This document shows positions 1-9,687 of a DNA stretch of 64,000 bases, piece by piece. Each line of letters begins with the position of its first letter. The stretch's first letter is position 1. The notes beneath the pieces were generated by a model that saw nothing but the letters and a program-made list of their open reading frames with translations, was not told the origin of the DNA and ran no database searches. The stretch is from assembly GCF_009831655.1 (NCBI RefSeq), contig NZ_WRPA01000001.1, forward strand, positions 186,001 through 250,000. The letters are read 5' to 3'. Position numbers and translations under genes: made by a program. This stretch comes from Shewanella insulae (GTDB lineage: Bacteria; Pseudomonadota; Gammaproteobacteria; Enterobacterales; Shewanellaceae).

Positions 1-1
1 A

Positions 2-355
2 ACGACAGAGCAAAGCTACTGGTTGGCGGATGCTGGCTACAGCCGCACCTGGGATCGCCTGCGTATCGTCTTGCCGGAAATGGGTTTCGAGATCGTCGAT
101 TTGGATAGCAACAAAGGGCTTTACTATATCAATGTGAGTGACGATTCCGGTTTCTGGAGCTCGTTATGGAGCGATAAGAAGCTGCCGATCAAGGAAGGCT
201 CTTATCGTCTACAGATAGAGCAGGACACTAACGATGAGACCAAGACCCGCATCTACCTTAAAGATAAGGAAGATAGTCCTGTGAGCAATGAAGTGGTCGA
301 GGCTGTCTATGACGGTATGGCCGAGCTGATGAGCGAAGACCGTAAGGTCAGATAA
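2..355 (+). CDS. bamC: Outer membrane assembly lipoprotein BamC (C-terminal part, 5' end outside window)
   Basis: The reading frame is open from base 2, so the gene starts upstream of the window and only its last 117 codons are present. The visible part begins TTEQSYWLADAGYS and continues with the pattern of the second helix-grip domain of BamC/NlpB (WDRLRIVLPEMGFEIVDLD, then GLYYINV). BamC is a lipoprotein accessory subunit of the BAM complex, which inserts beta-barrel proteins into the outer membrane. The lipobox and N-terminal domain are not visible. A strong terminator follows, so this is the last gene of its transcript. In many gammaproteobacteria dapA lies just upstream, but that cannot be checked here. 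The family call is fairly secure from the motif pattern. Confidence 0.85.
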   Translation, partial: TTEQSYWLADAGYSRTWDRLRIVLPEMGFEIVDLDSNKGLYYINVSDDSGFWSSLWSDKKLPIKEGSYRLQIEQDTNDETKTRIYLKDKEDSPVSNEVVEAVYDGMAELMSEDRKVR

Positions 356-373
356 TTTCAGTGATTCATTAAG

Positions 374-400
374 AAAAGAGGCCGCTTGGCCTCTTTTTTT
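374..400 (+). terminator. Rho-independent terminator after bamC
   Basis: A 10-bp stem (AAAAGAGGCC / GGCCTCTTTT) with a 4-base loop is followed by a run of T, 19 bases after the bamC stop. Confidence 0.9.
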
Positions 401-541
401 TGCCTGTATACACAGCAAAAGACAGTAAGGCCAACCCCTGTTGGGTTAATCGGTTTTTGGATGGCGAGTCGGCAATCCATGCCATATAGTTAGTGGGACT
501 GTCACACATAAGTTTGATGGAGCTAGTTAGCCGAGGTTGAG

Positions 542-2911
542 ATGCCAGCTAAGGTGCCACTGCAGGATGTAGATGCAAAATACCTGAAGATCATCAGCGA
601 GTTTGCCATCGATATGCTCTCGCTGAGCGGTGTCGATGAGATCCTCTGGCATCTGGCCAAGAATGTGGTGTCTCAGCTCGGATTCGATGATGTGGTTGTC
701 TACCTGTTAGATCCTGAGCGAAATGTTTTGATGCAAAAGGCGACTTTCGGCGCCAAGAATCCCTGCGGTCATGAGATCCTGTCGCCAATCGAGCTCAAGT
801 TGGGTGAAGGCGTGGTCGGCACGGTCGCCAAGACCAAGCAGCCGTTGATCGTTGCCGATACCCGACTGTTTCCTAACTATATTGTCGATGATGCGCCCAG
901 ACTCTCCGAACTCGCCGTGCCTATCTTGATGGATGGGGAGGTGATAGGGGTGATAGATACCGAACATCCCAAGAAGAATTTCTATACCTCGCAACATGAA
1001 CGTATTCTTTTTGCGCTTGCCTCCATTACCGCGTTGAAGATCCACAAGGCTAATAACCTGGTGACGCTGCAAAAGCGGGTCGCGGCATTGGAATTTGCCA
1101 GTAAGATCCAAGATACCCTGTTCGCCATTGCGGAGATCATCTTCGAGACCGACTCGATTAAGGCCTTCTATCATAAGCTGCATGTTTGTACCGCCCGCCT
1201 GATCCGGGCCGACAACTTCTATGTTGCGCTACTCAGCGAGGATGGTCGCAGGTTACGTTTTCCCTATCATGTGGATCAATATGACGAGCTATATGATGAT
1301 GCGGAGATAAGCGTCTCGCCTTCTCAGCTTGGGCTCGCAAGTTACGTGCTGTTAAAAAATAGGCCTCTGCTCGCCGATGAAACCCAGCTAGAGGAGATGG
1401 TTAGTCAGGGAGACATAGTTATCAATGGTGTCATGCCAAAGACCTGGCTCGGGGTACCCTTTGGCGATGAGGCATTTCGCGGGATCCTTGTGGTGCAGAG
1501 TTATCACGGTAGTCACCGTTACGGCGAGACAGACAAACAGCTGATGGTGTTTGCCGCTAAACATATAGGCAACGCCATCAGTCGCATGAATTTTAAGGCC
1601 CACCTTACCGAGATAGCCCTTTATGATTTCCTGACCAAATTGCCTAATCGTACCCTGTTCATCGATAGGCTCAATCAGGCCATTGGTAAGCTCACGCTTA
1701 GGGTCGGTGATAGTGGTGCCTGTTCTGGCCTGGGGTTAGTGCTGCTGGATATCGACCATTTTAAAGCGGTTAATGATGCCTATGGTCATCATATGGGTGA
1801 TGAGCTGCTCAGGGAATTTGCTCAGCGCATGGACAAGGCGAAAGGCAAAGACGACACCCTCAGTCGACTTGGAGGCGATCAGTTTGGTCTGTTGTTGCTG
1901 GGTATAGACTCAGAGGAGGAGTGCCGTCAGCGCGTCGAAGGCTTACATCAGCAGATGCTAGAAGTGTTAAATCTGGGAGGGATCTCTATTACCCTGTCGG
2001 TCAGTCTAGGCCTGGTCTGTTGTTTCTCTGGGACGGTGAGCGCGGCAGATCTGATGCGCCGCGGCGATCAGGCGCTATTTAGAGCCAAGTTAATGGGCAG
2101 ACATAGGCTGTGTGTGTTTGCGTCGGGTGAGCAGGCCGAGCTGCAGGAAGAACAGATCTGCCAGGAGTTTCGCCAGGCGGCCAGCCAGGGGGGGCTCTAC
2201 TTAAGTTTTCAGCCCCAATATCGACTCAAAGACGGCGGTATCATGGGGGCCGAGGTGTTACTGCGTTGGGAGCATCCTAAGCTTGGCGTTATCTCGCCCC
2301 GGCGACTACTCGCTCCCTTGCGGCGTCAAGGCGAGTTAGAGCTGATCGATGCCGTGGTTGCTAAACTTGTGCTTGCTCACCTCAAGCAGTATCGCGGCGC
2401 CTACCCAGAGGGCTTTCGGCTCAGTGTGAACATTGCTGGAGATGGTAGCGCCTTGTTTGAGGAGCTGGAAACACTGGCTGGGCAGGGGGAGCTGGCGAGC
2501 TTGCTGGGGATAGAGATCCCTGAGTCCAGTCTGGCTACCGCCTACGATCAAGTCGGACCTTGTATCGCCAGGGCGAGGGCACTCGGTGTATTGGTGAGCC
2601 TGGATGATGTAGGGGCCAGTCATTCGACCTTCAGTTATCTGCAGCAGTATCGGTTAGATCGTCTCAAGATAGCACAGGGGCTGGTGAGTCCTATGGAGAT
2701 GGCTTATGACAACCAGTTCATCTTAGAAACACTGATCAGCCTGGCAAGCAGCCTCGACATCGAGACACTGGCGCTGGGGATCGAGACCCGGGCCCAGTAT
2801 CGGGTGATGCAGGCGTTAGGGTGCGACTATGGGCAGGGCGAATTTATGAATCCCTGTGTCGACGAGGATAACCTCCTGCTTATGCTGACAGAATCGCATC
2901 TGTATAGATGA
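542..2911 (+). CDS. GAF-GAF-GGDEF-EAL protein with degenerate catalytic motifs
   Basis: This 789-residue cytoplasmic protein has two GAF-type sensor domains (about residues 20-170 and 190-350), a GGDEF domain (about 360-530) and an EAL domain (about 545-785). Such proteins make or degrade cyclic di-GMP. Here both active sites are altered. The cyclase loop reads SRLGGDQF, so the catalytic GGDEF glutamate is glutamine. The EAL signature is EVL, the loop normally DDFGTG reads DDVGAS, and a segment normally AEGVET reads ALGIET. I infer a sensor or scaffold that binds nucleotides or partners rather than an efficient enzyme. No transmembrane segment is visible. It stands alone between the bamC terminator and an RND pump operon. 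The ATG at 542 has only a weak ribosome-binding site (CCGAGG). Confidence 0.85.
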   Translation: MPAKVPLQDVDAKYLKIISEFAIDMLSLSGVDEILWHLAKNVVSQLGFDDVVVYLLDPERNVLMQKATFGAKNPCGHEILSPIELKLGEGVVGTVAKTKQPLIVADTRLFPNYIVDDAPRLSELAVPILMDGEVIGVIDTEHPKKNFYTSQHERILFALASITALKIHKANNLVTLQKRVAALEFASKIQDTLFAIAEIIFETDSIKAFYHKLHVCTARLIRADNFYVALLSEDGRRLRFPYHVDQYDELYDDAEISVSPSQLGLASYVLLKNRPLLADETQLEEMVSQGDIVINGVMPKTWLGVPFGDEAFRGILVVQSYHGSHRYGETDKQLMVFAAKHIGNAISRMNFKAHLTEIALYDFLTKLPNRTLFIDRLNQAIGKLTLRVGDSGACSGLGLVLLDIDHFKAVNDAYGHHMGDELLREFAQRMDKAKGKDDTLSRLGGDQFGLLLLGIDSEEECRQRVEGLHQQMLEVLNLGGISITLSVSLGLVCCFSGTVSAADLMRRGDQALFRAKLMGRHRLCVFASGEQAELQEEQICQEFRQAASQGGLYLSFQPQYRLKDGGIMGAEVLLRWEHPKLGVISPRRLLAPLRRQGELELIDAVVAKLVLAHLKQYRGAYPEGFRLSVNIAGDGSALFEELETLAGQGELASLLGIEIPESSLATAYDQVGPCIARARALGVLVSLDDVGASHSTFSYLQQYRLDRLKIAQGLVSPMEMAYDNQFILETLISLASSLDIETLALGIETRAQYRVMQALGCDYGQGEFMNPCVDEDNLLLMLTESHLYR

Positions 2912-3074
2912 TCTGCCGGGTTGAATCGTTATCGATGAGATACCCTTTTGCGCCCTGAGGTAAGCAAGGTTGTTAATCATATGTTAAGTTTGTAAGTAAA
3001 GGTAAAACGCCTTGAAGCACCGATATTCCTAGGTACACTACCGATAACATAACGCCCATTCTCTCGGAAGATTG

Positions 3075-4160
3075 ATGAAAAAAACGATAATAATCTCAAT
3101 GCTTTTAGCGGCAGGCGCCGCCACCTATTATTTCACTCAGCAAACCGATTCACCCAAGGGACCACGCACTCGTCCTACGCCGAATGTGGTGATCGCTAAG
3201 GCGGAAATGCAGCCTATTCGAGACGAGGTCGAGGCTCTGGGTACCGGCAAAGCTAACGAATCTATCACAGTGACCCCTAAGGTGACCGACATGGTGACCG
3301 AGATTAACTTCGATGATGGTCAGATGGTGGATAAGGGCCGGCTATTGGTGCGTCTGCAAGACAGAGAGCAGAGCGCCCGGGTGACAGTGGCTCGGGTAAA
3401 GATGAAAGATCATCAGCGTGAACTGGCACGTATTAGCTCCCTGGTGACCAGCCAGACGGTGGCGGCATTAGAACGCGATCGCCTGCAGACATTGATTGAT
3501 ACCGCCAAGGCCGAATTAGAGCAGGCAGAATCGGCCCTCAAAGACAGACGCATACTGGCACCGTTTTCCGGGCGCCTCGGCCTGCGTCAGGTGAGTAAGG
3601 GCAGCCTGGTGACCCCAGGTACAGTTATCACCACTCTAGATGATATCTCGACCATTAAACTGGATTTCTCGGTGCCAGAGCGCTTCCTGCAGTCCCTGGC
3701 GATCGGCAAGTCGGTGGAGGCCAGCGCCGTGGCCTTCGAAGGTGAGCTGTTCACCGGCAAGGTCGTATCCGTCGATAGCCGCGTCAATCCCACTACTCGC
3801 GCCGTAACTGTGCGCGCCGAGATCCCCAACAAAGATCTGCGGCTGCTGCCCGGCATGTTGATGAAGGTGAAGCTGATTAAGCAGAGCCGAAATGCGCTCA
3901 TCATCCCAGAGGCGGCTATCATTCCCATCCAGCGCGATCATTTCGTCTATCTGGTGAATGATGAGAATGTGGTTGAGCGTCGTCAGGTACAACTGGGCCT
4001 GCGTAAGCGTGGCTGGGTTGAGATAGTCGATGGCGTTGAGGTTGGCGAGCAGGTGATGGTGCGCGGCATTCTCAAGGTGCGTCCAGGTGACACAGTCAAG
4101 GTTCAGTACAGTGAACATTTCAGTTTCAACCAACAAGCTAAGGTGGAGCCGCTAGCATGA
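3075..4160 (+). CDS. RND efflux periplasmic adaptor (membrane fusion protein, HlyD/AcrA family)
   Basis: This 361-residue protein has an N-terminal membrane anchor (KKTIIISMLLAAGAATYYF). Then come a split lipoyl/barrel-sandwich domain with a helical hairpin (about 95-150, rich in E, R, Q and A), the typical strand ILAPFSGRLGLRQV, a beta-barrel domain and a membrane-proximal domain. It bridges an inner-membrane RND pump to an outer-membrane channel. The start is the ATG at 3075, five bases after GGAAG; an upstream TTG is less likely. Its stop overlaps the next start as ATGA, so the two are translationally coupled. No TolC-type gene is adjacent, so the pump presumably uses a TolC encoded elsewhere. 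The substrate cannot be told from sequence. Confidence 0.9.
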   Translation: MKKTIIISMLLAAGAATYYFTQQTDSPKGPRTRPTPNVVIAKAEMQPIRDEVEALGTGKANESITVTPKVTDMVTEINFDDGQMVDKGRLLVRLQDREQSARVTVARVKMKDHQRELARISSLVTSQTVAALERDRLQTLIDTAKAELEQAESALKDRRILAPFSGRLGLRQVSKGSLVTPGTVITTLDDISTIKLDFSVPERFLQSLAIGKSVEASAVAFEGELFTGKVVSVDSRVNPTTRAVTVRAEIPNKDLRLLPGMLMKVKLIKQSRNALIIPEAAIIPIQRDHFVYLVNDENVVERRQVQLGLRKRGWVEIVDGVEVGEQVMVRGILKVRPGDTVKVQYSEHFSFNQQAKVEPLA

Positions 4161-7100
4161 TCTTGACGGATTTGTCGGTAAAACGACCGGTTTTTGCGTC
4201 CGTCATCAGCATGTTATTAATTGCCTTCGGTCTGGTCTCCTTCGAAAAGCTCCCACTGAGGGAGTATCCCAATATCGATCCGCCGATCGTCTCGGTGCAA
4301 ACCAACTATCGCGGCGCCAGCGCAGCCGTGGTAGAGAGTCGTATCACCCAGCTGGTGGAAGACAGGATCAGCGGCGTCGAGGGGATCCGCAACATCAACT
4401 CCTCAAGTAGCGACGGTCGCTCCTCTGTGACCCTGGAGTTCGATGTCGGCCGAGATATCGAGGCGGCGGCCAACGATGTGCGCGATCGCATCTCGGGTCT
4501 GCTCAACAACTTACCGGAAGAGGCCGATCCCCCAGAGGTGCAGAAGGCCAATGGTGGTGATGAGGTGATCATGTGGCTCAACTTGGTCTCGGATCAGATG
4601 AACACCTTGCAGCTCACCGACTATGCCCGCCGGTACCTGGTCGATCGCTTCTCGGTGATCGACGGCGTGGCCAATATTCGTATCGGTGGCGGTAAGGTGT
4701 ACGCCATGCGGGTGTGGATAGACAGGCAAGCCCTGGCGGCGCGAAACCTGACGGTGTCGGATATCGAATCTGTGCTGCGCTCGGAAAACGTCGAGCTACC
4801 GGCCGGTTCGGTGGAGTCTCAAGACAGACACTTCACCGTGCGCCTGGAGCGTACCTTCAAGACCGCGGAAGATTTCAACAATTTGGTGCTGGCCGAAGGG
4901 GAGGATGGTTACCTCATCAAGCTGGGTGATGTGGCTAAGGTGGAGATAGGCTCGGAAGAGGAGCGCATCACCTTCCGCGGTAACCGTGAGGCCATGATAG
5001 GCCTGGGGATCTCCAAGCAGTCGACCTCTAACACCCTGGAAGTTGCCCGCGCCGCCAATGCCCTGGTCGATAAGATCAACCCAACGCTGCCCGCCGGCAT
5101 GGAGATCAAGCGCTCCTACGACAGCTCTGTGTTTATCGAGGCTTCTATCAAGGAGGTTTATCAGACCCTGTTTATCGCCATGTTCCTGGTGATAGTCGTG
5201 ATCTATCTCTTCCTGGGCAGCGTGCGCGCCATGTTGATCCCGGCGCTGACGGTGCCTGTGTCGCTCATGGCAACCTTTATCGTGCTCTATGCCCTAGGTT
5301 ACACCATTAACCTGCTGACCCTGCTGGCGATGATTCTGGCCATAGGTATGGTGGTGGATGATGCCATCGTGGTGCTGGAAAACATTCACAGACGTATCGA
5401 GGAGGGAGACTCCCCGTTAAAGGCGGCCTACTTAGGTTCACGTGAGGTGGCCTTTGCCGTGGTGGCGACCACCCTGGTCTTGGTGGCCGTGTTTATGCCT
5501 ATCACCTTCCTCGAGGGGGATCTGGGTAAGCTCTTTAAGGAGTTCGCGGTGGCCATGAGCGCCGCGGTGATCTTCTCGAGTCTGGTGGCGCTGACCCTGA
5601 GCCCCATGATGTGCTCTAAGTTGCTTAAGCCTGCCGGTCAAGACCCTTGGCTGGTGCGTAAGATAGATGCGGGCATGGACTGGCTCTCGGCCGGTTACCG
5701 TGCGACCCTCAAGCGTGCCATGACCCATCCCTTTATCGTCAGTTCGTTGGTGGTTATCGCCTTGGGGATCAGTGGTTACCTGATGACTAAGGTGCCGCAA
5801 GAGTTTGCACCCAGGGAAGATAGGGGCTCAATGTTCCTGATCGTCAACGGTCCTCAGGGGGCAAGTTTCGAGTATATCAGCCCCTATATGGATGAGATCG
5901 AGGAGCGTCTGATGCCGCTGGTGGATAGCGGCGAGATCAAGCGTCTACTGATCCGTGCGCCTCGCGGCTTCGGTCGCAGTGCCAACTTCTCTAACGGCAT
6001 GGCAATTATCGTGCTGGAAGACTGGGCAACTCGCCGCAGCGCGTTTGAGATCATAGGCGACATTCGTGCTCGTCTGTCGGATCTGGCCGGTGTGCGAGCC
6101 TTTCCCGTGATGCGTCAGGCTTTTGGCCGTGGCGTGGGTAAGCCGGTGCAGTTTGTGCTGGGAGGGCCGAGTTATGCCGAGATCGCCAAGTGGCGTGACA
6201 TACTGCTGGAGAAGGCCAAGGAGAATCCTAATCTGGTCGGGCTGGATCATGACTATCAGGAAACTAAGCCCCAGCTGAGGGTGGTTATTGATAAGGACAG
6301 GGCGGCAGATCTCGGGGTCTCCATCTCTCACATAGGCAGAACCCTAGAGTCTATGCTTGGCTCACGCTTGGTGACCACCTTCATGCGCGGCGGCGAAGAG
6401 TATGACGTGATCATCGAGGGTAACCGGGATAATCAGAATACCGCTAGCGATCTGAGCAACATCTATGTGCGCTCAGACAGAAGCCGCGAGCTGATCCCTT
6501 TGGCCAACTTGGTGTCGGTGGAGGAGTTTGCCGATGCCAGTCAGTTGAACCGTTATAATCGTATGCGGGCCATCACCATAGAGGCCAACCTGGCCGATGG
6601 CTATAGCCTGGGTGAGGCGCTCGATTATCTCAACAATCTGGCATACACCTATCTGCCGGCCGAGGCGGTGATTAGCTACAAGGGGCAATCCCTGGATTAT
6701 CAGGAATCCGGCAGTTCTATGTATTTCGTCTTCCAGCTGGCCCTGGGGATCGTCTTTTTGGTGCTCGCGGCCCAGTTCGAGAGCTATATTCACCCTATGG
6801 TGATCATGCTCACCGTGCCTCTGGCCACCTTGGGTGCCCTTATCGGTCTCTGGGTGACGGGCCAGAGTCTGAACATCTATAGCCAGATCGGCATCATCAT
6901 GCTGGTGGGGCTGGCGGCCAAGAATGGTATCTTGATCGTGGAGTTCGCCAACCAGTTGCGGGATAAGGGGATCGAGTTCGACAGTGCCATCATCCAGGCG
7001 GCCAGTCAGCGTCTACGCCCTATCTTGATGACGGGGATCACCACGGCGGCCGGGGCTATCCCGTTGGTAATGGCACAGGGGGCGGGCGCCGAGACCCGTT

Positions 7101-7285
7101 TCGTCATCGGCGTGGTAGTCTTGTCGGGCATTATTCTTGCGACCTTCTTTACCCTTCTGGTGATACCTGTTGCCTACGGCCTGATAGCCAGAAATACAGG
7201 TTCGCCTGAGGAGATCAGCCAGCGACTGGACGCCGAACTTGCTCAGGATCAACACCATGCATCAGGCTTAAGAAACGCCGACTAG
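4157..7285 (+). CDS. RND efflux pump inner-membrane transporter (AcrB/MexF-like)
   Basis: At 1042 residues this has the full length and layout of the hydrophobe/amphiphile efflux family. It starts with MILTDLSVKRPVFASVISML (TM1), followed by a large porter-docking loop. TM2-TM6 include the GMVVDDAIVVLENIHRR segment of TM4, which carries the paired aspartates of the proton relay. A second periplasmic loop and TM8-TM12 follow, with GLAAKNGILIVEFANQL in TM10 (conserved lysine). The start overlaps the adaptor stop by 4 bases. A terminator follows. It exports small lipophilic compounds using the proton gradient; the actual substrate range is not predictable here. Confidence 0.93.
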   Translation: MILTDLSVKRPVFASVISMLLIAFGLVSFEKLPLREYPNIDPPIVSVQTNYRGASAAVVESRITQLVEDRISGVEGIRNINSSSSDGRSSVTLEFDVGRDIEAAANDVRDRISGLLNNLPEEADPPEVQKANGGDEVIMWLNLVSDQMNTLQLTDYARRYLVDRFSVIDGVANIRIGGGKVYAMRVWIDRQALAARNLTVSDIESVLRSENVELPAGSVESQDRHFTVRLERTFKTAEDFNNLVLAEGEDGYLIKLGDVAKVEIGSEEERITFRGNREAMIGLGISKQSTSNTLEVARAANALVDKINPTLPAGMEIKRSYDSSVFIEASIKEVYQTLFIAMFLVIVVIYLFLGSVRAMLIPALTVPVSLMATFIVLYALGYTINLLTLLAMILAIGMVVDDAIVVLENIHRRIEEGDSPLKAAYLGSREVAFAVVATTLVLVAVFMPITFLEGDLGKLFKEFAVAMSAAVIFSSLVALTLSPMMCSKLLKPAGQDPWLVRKIDAGMDWLSAGYRATLKRAMTHPFIVSSLVVIALGISGYLMTKVPQEFAPREDRGSMFLIVNGPQGASFEYISPYMDEIEERLMPLVDSGEIKRLLIRAPRGFGRSANFSNGMAIIVLEDWATRRSAFEIIGDIRARLSDLAGVRAFPVMRQAFGRGVGKPVQFVLGGPSYAEIAKWRDILLEKAKENPNLVGLDHDYQETKPQLRVVIDKDRAADLGVSISHIGRTLESMLGSRLVTTFMRGGEEYDVIIEGNRDNQNTASDLSNIYVRSDRSRELIPLANLVSVEEFADASQLNRYNRMRAITIEANLADGYSLGEALDYLNNLAYTYLPAEAVISYKGQSLDYQESGSSMYFVFQLALGIVFLVLAAQFESYIHPMVIMLTVPLATLGALIGLWVTGQSLNIYSQIGIIMLVGLAAKNGILIVEFANQLRDKGIEFDSAIIQAASQRLRPILMTGITTAAGAIPLVMAQGAGAETRFVIGVVVLSGIILATFFTLLVIPVAYGLIARNTGSPEEISQRLDAELAQDQHHASGLRNAD

Positions 7286-7290
7286 CTAAG

Positions 7291-7322
7291 TTAAAAGGCC
7301 AATCCTCAGATTGGCCTTTTTT
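7291..7322 (+). terminator. Rho-independent terminator after the RND operon
   Basis: The stem AAAAGGCCAATC / GATTGGCCTTTT is followed by TT and closes the efflux operon six bases after the stop. Confidence 0.9.
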
Positions 7323-7509
7323 GTCACTATTACCCATAGCCGGTTTAATGAGAAGTGGCGTATCTGGTTTTGCCTTCTGTCATGTCAGCTTGACAGTTGG
7401 TAACAAGAAAATCACATACAAAAGGGTTTGACCACTAAGGTCTCATTAACAAGGCGGGCCGACTATAGTAGGGTGGGATCAAAACTAAGTTGCAACAGGG
7501 AGAATGCAG

Positions 7510-7824
7510 ATGACATTATCAATCGAGGCTAAGCATCAGCCTAAATCGGCGCCGGCGACGCTGCAGAAGAATGCCATTCGAGTCGATGGACGACTGACTA
7601 TGAGCCGTGAAGCGCTCGACTTTAAATCTTACAGTTCTGACTGCCTCTATGGTCCATATCACCTGCCGTTGAAGGATATTGTTAAGGTGGAGACTTGCTG
7701 GGGTAAGGGCGCCGGGATCTTACCCATTACCCACGATGGGATCCAGGTAACCTTGGGTAATGGTGAGCGTTACCAGTTTATCGTGGCCGATCCCGATGCC
7801 TGGATTGAGAGTCTCTCGGCATAG
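7510..7824 (+). CDS. Small GRAM/PH-like domain protein of unknown function
   Basis: This soluble protein of about 104 residues has no signal peptide or membrane segment. The middle (IRVDGRLTMSREALDFKSYS, then PLKDIVKVETCWGKGAGILP and a C-terminal RYQFIVADPDAWIESL) has the strand-strand-helix rhythm of GRAM/PH-like folds, which often bind lipids or proteins. That is a structural inference, not a recognised family. The start is the ATG at 7510, seven bases after AGGGAG; the ATG at 7504 lies only one base after the same site. The gene is monocistronic, framed by the RND terminator and its own terminator. Confidence 0.7.
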   Translation: MTLSIEAKHQPKSAPATLQKNAIRVDGRLTMSREALDFKSYSSDCLYGPYHLPLKDIVKVETCWGKGAGILPITHDGIQVTLGNGERYQFIVADPDAWIESLSA

Positions 7825-7886
7825 CGCCGCCAGGTAATTCAGAGGTAGCGACTCGCTAATCTCTACCAGAGACTTATGCTAATAAT

Positions 7887-7917
7887 AAAGGCTGGCCCTG
7901 TCAGTGCTAGCCTTTTT
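7887..7917 (+). terminator. Rho-independent terminator after the small GRAM-like gene
   Basis: A 10-bp stem (AAAGGCTGGC / GCTAGCCTTT, one G-T pair) is followed by TT. Confidence 0.8.
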
Positions 7918-8220
7918 GATCCCAACGCGACTCCTTATCCTAATTCTTTTCCTTCTAATTGCTATCCTGCAGCGCGTTTATCTCACTGTGCTCCTCGCGA
8001 ACTCTGCCGTTATCTCAACTTACTGTCATCTAATTGGGCCGTGCAACCCGCTGTATCCGCAAAGCCTCATTGCGTTAAGCATGAAATCACGAATAGTCGG
8101 GCAGCATTGAATCTACACAGAGTCGCCACTCCTTTTCAGTCTATTACCCTGATTGACATTTCTTGACGCAAAAAGTTTGTCATAGGTAAGGCCTTTGTAA
8201 TTAATCTGTTAAGGAAGTTT
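7918..8220. other. Non-coding stretch before the lipoprotein gene
   Basis: This holds the promoter region of the gene at 8221; AAGGAAG lies just ahead of its ATG. A TAATTAAT box near 8200 could be part of a -10 region. I see no conserved RNA or repeat. Open frames crossing here overlap the preceding terminator and show no protein-like composition. Confidence 0.4.
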
Positions 8221-9591
8221 ATGTTAATTAAAAAACGCAATTGGAAATTGGCACTGCTCGGTGGCGCGGCGCTGTTAACCTCGGCCTGCGGTTCGGGTGA
8301 GTCGAGTAGCGACGCGGCGGCCTATATTCAGTTCTACAACGCGTCACCAAACAGTGTGGCGACTCATCTGGTGCTAGATGAATATGCCTATACGGCCGTT
8401 GATTTTAGTGATGCCTTGCCCAGATATGAATATCCTCAGGGGGAGACCGACGCCGCTATTCGCGGCTACGATGTCGCTGGTGACAGTATCGATCTCCATG
8501 AGTTTACGCTTGACCTACAGGATGGCGATAACCGATTGTTCGTGCTTGTCGGCGACTATGAGAGCAGTGAATATCTGGATATTCGTTATGAGCGCAGCGA
8601 GATGGATGGCATTAACGACGATGATGACAGCGACGAGAGCAAGATGGCCTTGCTGGTCGTGCATGGGGCCATGGGTGAGGGTGCCTATGATCTCTATCTG
8701 GCCAAGGCGGCAGCAGAATTTAGTGAGGCGGAGCCGTTAGGGAGCCTTAGCTACAAAGAGCACACAGAGGCGTTAATGCTGGACACAGGTGAATATGTGC
8801 TTTATCTGACAGAGCCGGGAAGTCGTGAGCCTGTGTTTCGTACCGGTACCATGATATTGACCAGTGAGACGGTCAATAAGCTGATCATTCACAACAGTTT
8901 TGGCCCGGGGGAGCCTAAGTTGGTGGTCGACAATGTCGACTCAACCGGCACGCCTGTGGGGTATGTGAATCTGGATGCCGATGCCGAATATCGGGTCTAC
9001 AACGCCCTCAATCAAGAGAATACCATCGATCTGCAGCTTGACAGCGATGCCCAGAGTACCAAGTTGTCGGCCTTGGCGCCGCACACCCTTAGTGGCTTTA
9101 ACCTGATAGATTACAACGACTATGGGGTCAGGGTGTTTGCCAGTGGGTCAAGTGACTTGCTGGCCAACAACCTTCTGGTGACCTTTAATCAGGATGAGAG
9201 CAAGACATTGGTGATCTATGACGATCAGTCTGGACAGACGCGGGGCATGACGATTGCTCACGATCATAGGCCGAGCGCCTTTGAACATACACTATCTGTG
9301 GCTAACCTCATCGACACCTATGACAGCCTGGATCTCTATTTTGTGCGCCAAGGGGAGACAATAGATACGGCCGTTTATAAGTTGACTTATCTAAGCTTTA
9401 CTGAGCTGGCGCAGATCAAGCTGCCGACGGGCGACTATGACATCAGCCTGGTTCATCAGGAAGACAATGGCACTCTCACTTTGGTGTATCAATCAGATGC
9501 GCAGGCGATCGATAAGACTGGTAACTACACCTTAGTGCTGAGCCGGGACGACTGCCAGCCGCTGGGCCACAGGGCGATGTTGTTCCAGTAG
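8221..9591 (+). CDS. Outer-membrane-type lipoprotein with DUF4397-like repeats
   Basis: This 456-residue protein has a lipoprotein signal: a basic start, the hydrophobic stretch LALLGGAALL and a lipobox LTSAC with the modified cysteine at position 23. After a Ser/Gly linker come beta-rich stretches with the theme 'YIQFYNASPNS', 'YRVYNALNQEN' and 'LSVANLIDTYD'. These resemble the DUF4397 pattern of 'vRvvNaspd' repeats, and I count about three to four units. An acidic stretch near residue 138 (NDDDDSDES) separates two of them. The role is unknown; the build suggests a surface or periplasmic beta-sandwich protein. The ribosome-binding site AAGGAAG is good. It is monocistronic with its own terminator. 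Confidence 0.75.
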   Translation: MLIKKRNWKLALLGGAALLTSACGSGESSSDAAAYIQFYNASPNSVATHLVLDEYAYTAVDFSDALPRYEYPQGETDAAIRGYDVAGDSIDLHEFTLDLQDGDNRLFVLVGDYESSEYLDIRYERSEMDGINDDDDSDESKMALLVVHGAMGEGAYDLYLAKAAAEFSEAEPLGSLSYKEHTEALMLDTGEYVLYLTEPGSREPVFRTGTMILTSETVNKLIIHNSFGPGEPKLVVDNVDSTGTPVGYVNLDADAEYRVYNALNQENTIDLQLDSDAQSTKLSALAPHTLSGFNLIDYNDYGVRVFASGSSDLLANNLLVTFNQDESKTLVIYDDQSGQTRGMTIAHDHRPSAFEHTLSVANLIDTYDSLDLYFVRQGETIDTAVYKLTYLSFTELAQIKLPTGDYDISLVHQEDNGTLTLVYQSDAQAIDKTGNYTLVLSRDDCQPLGHRAMLFQ

Positions 9592-9618
9592 TGAGTCGTT
9601 CACAAAAGTTGTGGTAAA

Positions 9619-9650
9619 TAAAAAAGGCTTACCCGAGTAAGCCTTTTTTT
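9619..9650. terminator. Bidirectional Rho-independent terminator
   Basis: AAAAAAGGCTTAC / GTAAGCCTTTTTTT has an A run on one side and a T run on the other. It can serve both the lipoprotein gene (plus strand) and the kdn cluster that ends at 9688 (minus strand). Confidence 0.9.
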
Positions 9651-9687
9651 ATGTCGATTCGCATTACTATCGAGCCTAGGGTTTATC

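Noticed and set aside
7876..7920. Possible riboswitch before the DUF4397-like lipoprotein gene
   Set aside because: The only clear structure is a simple terminator of the preceding gene; no aptamer-like conserved core is visible.
7876..8166. A 96-codon plus-strand open frame between two genes
   Set aside because: It starts ahead of a clear terminator (7887-7917) and runs through it, the composition is not protein-like, and there is no ribosome-binding site.
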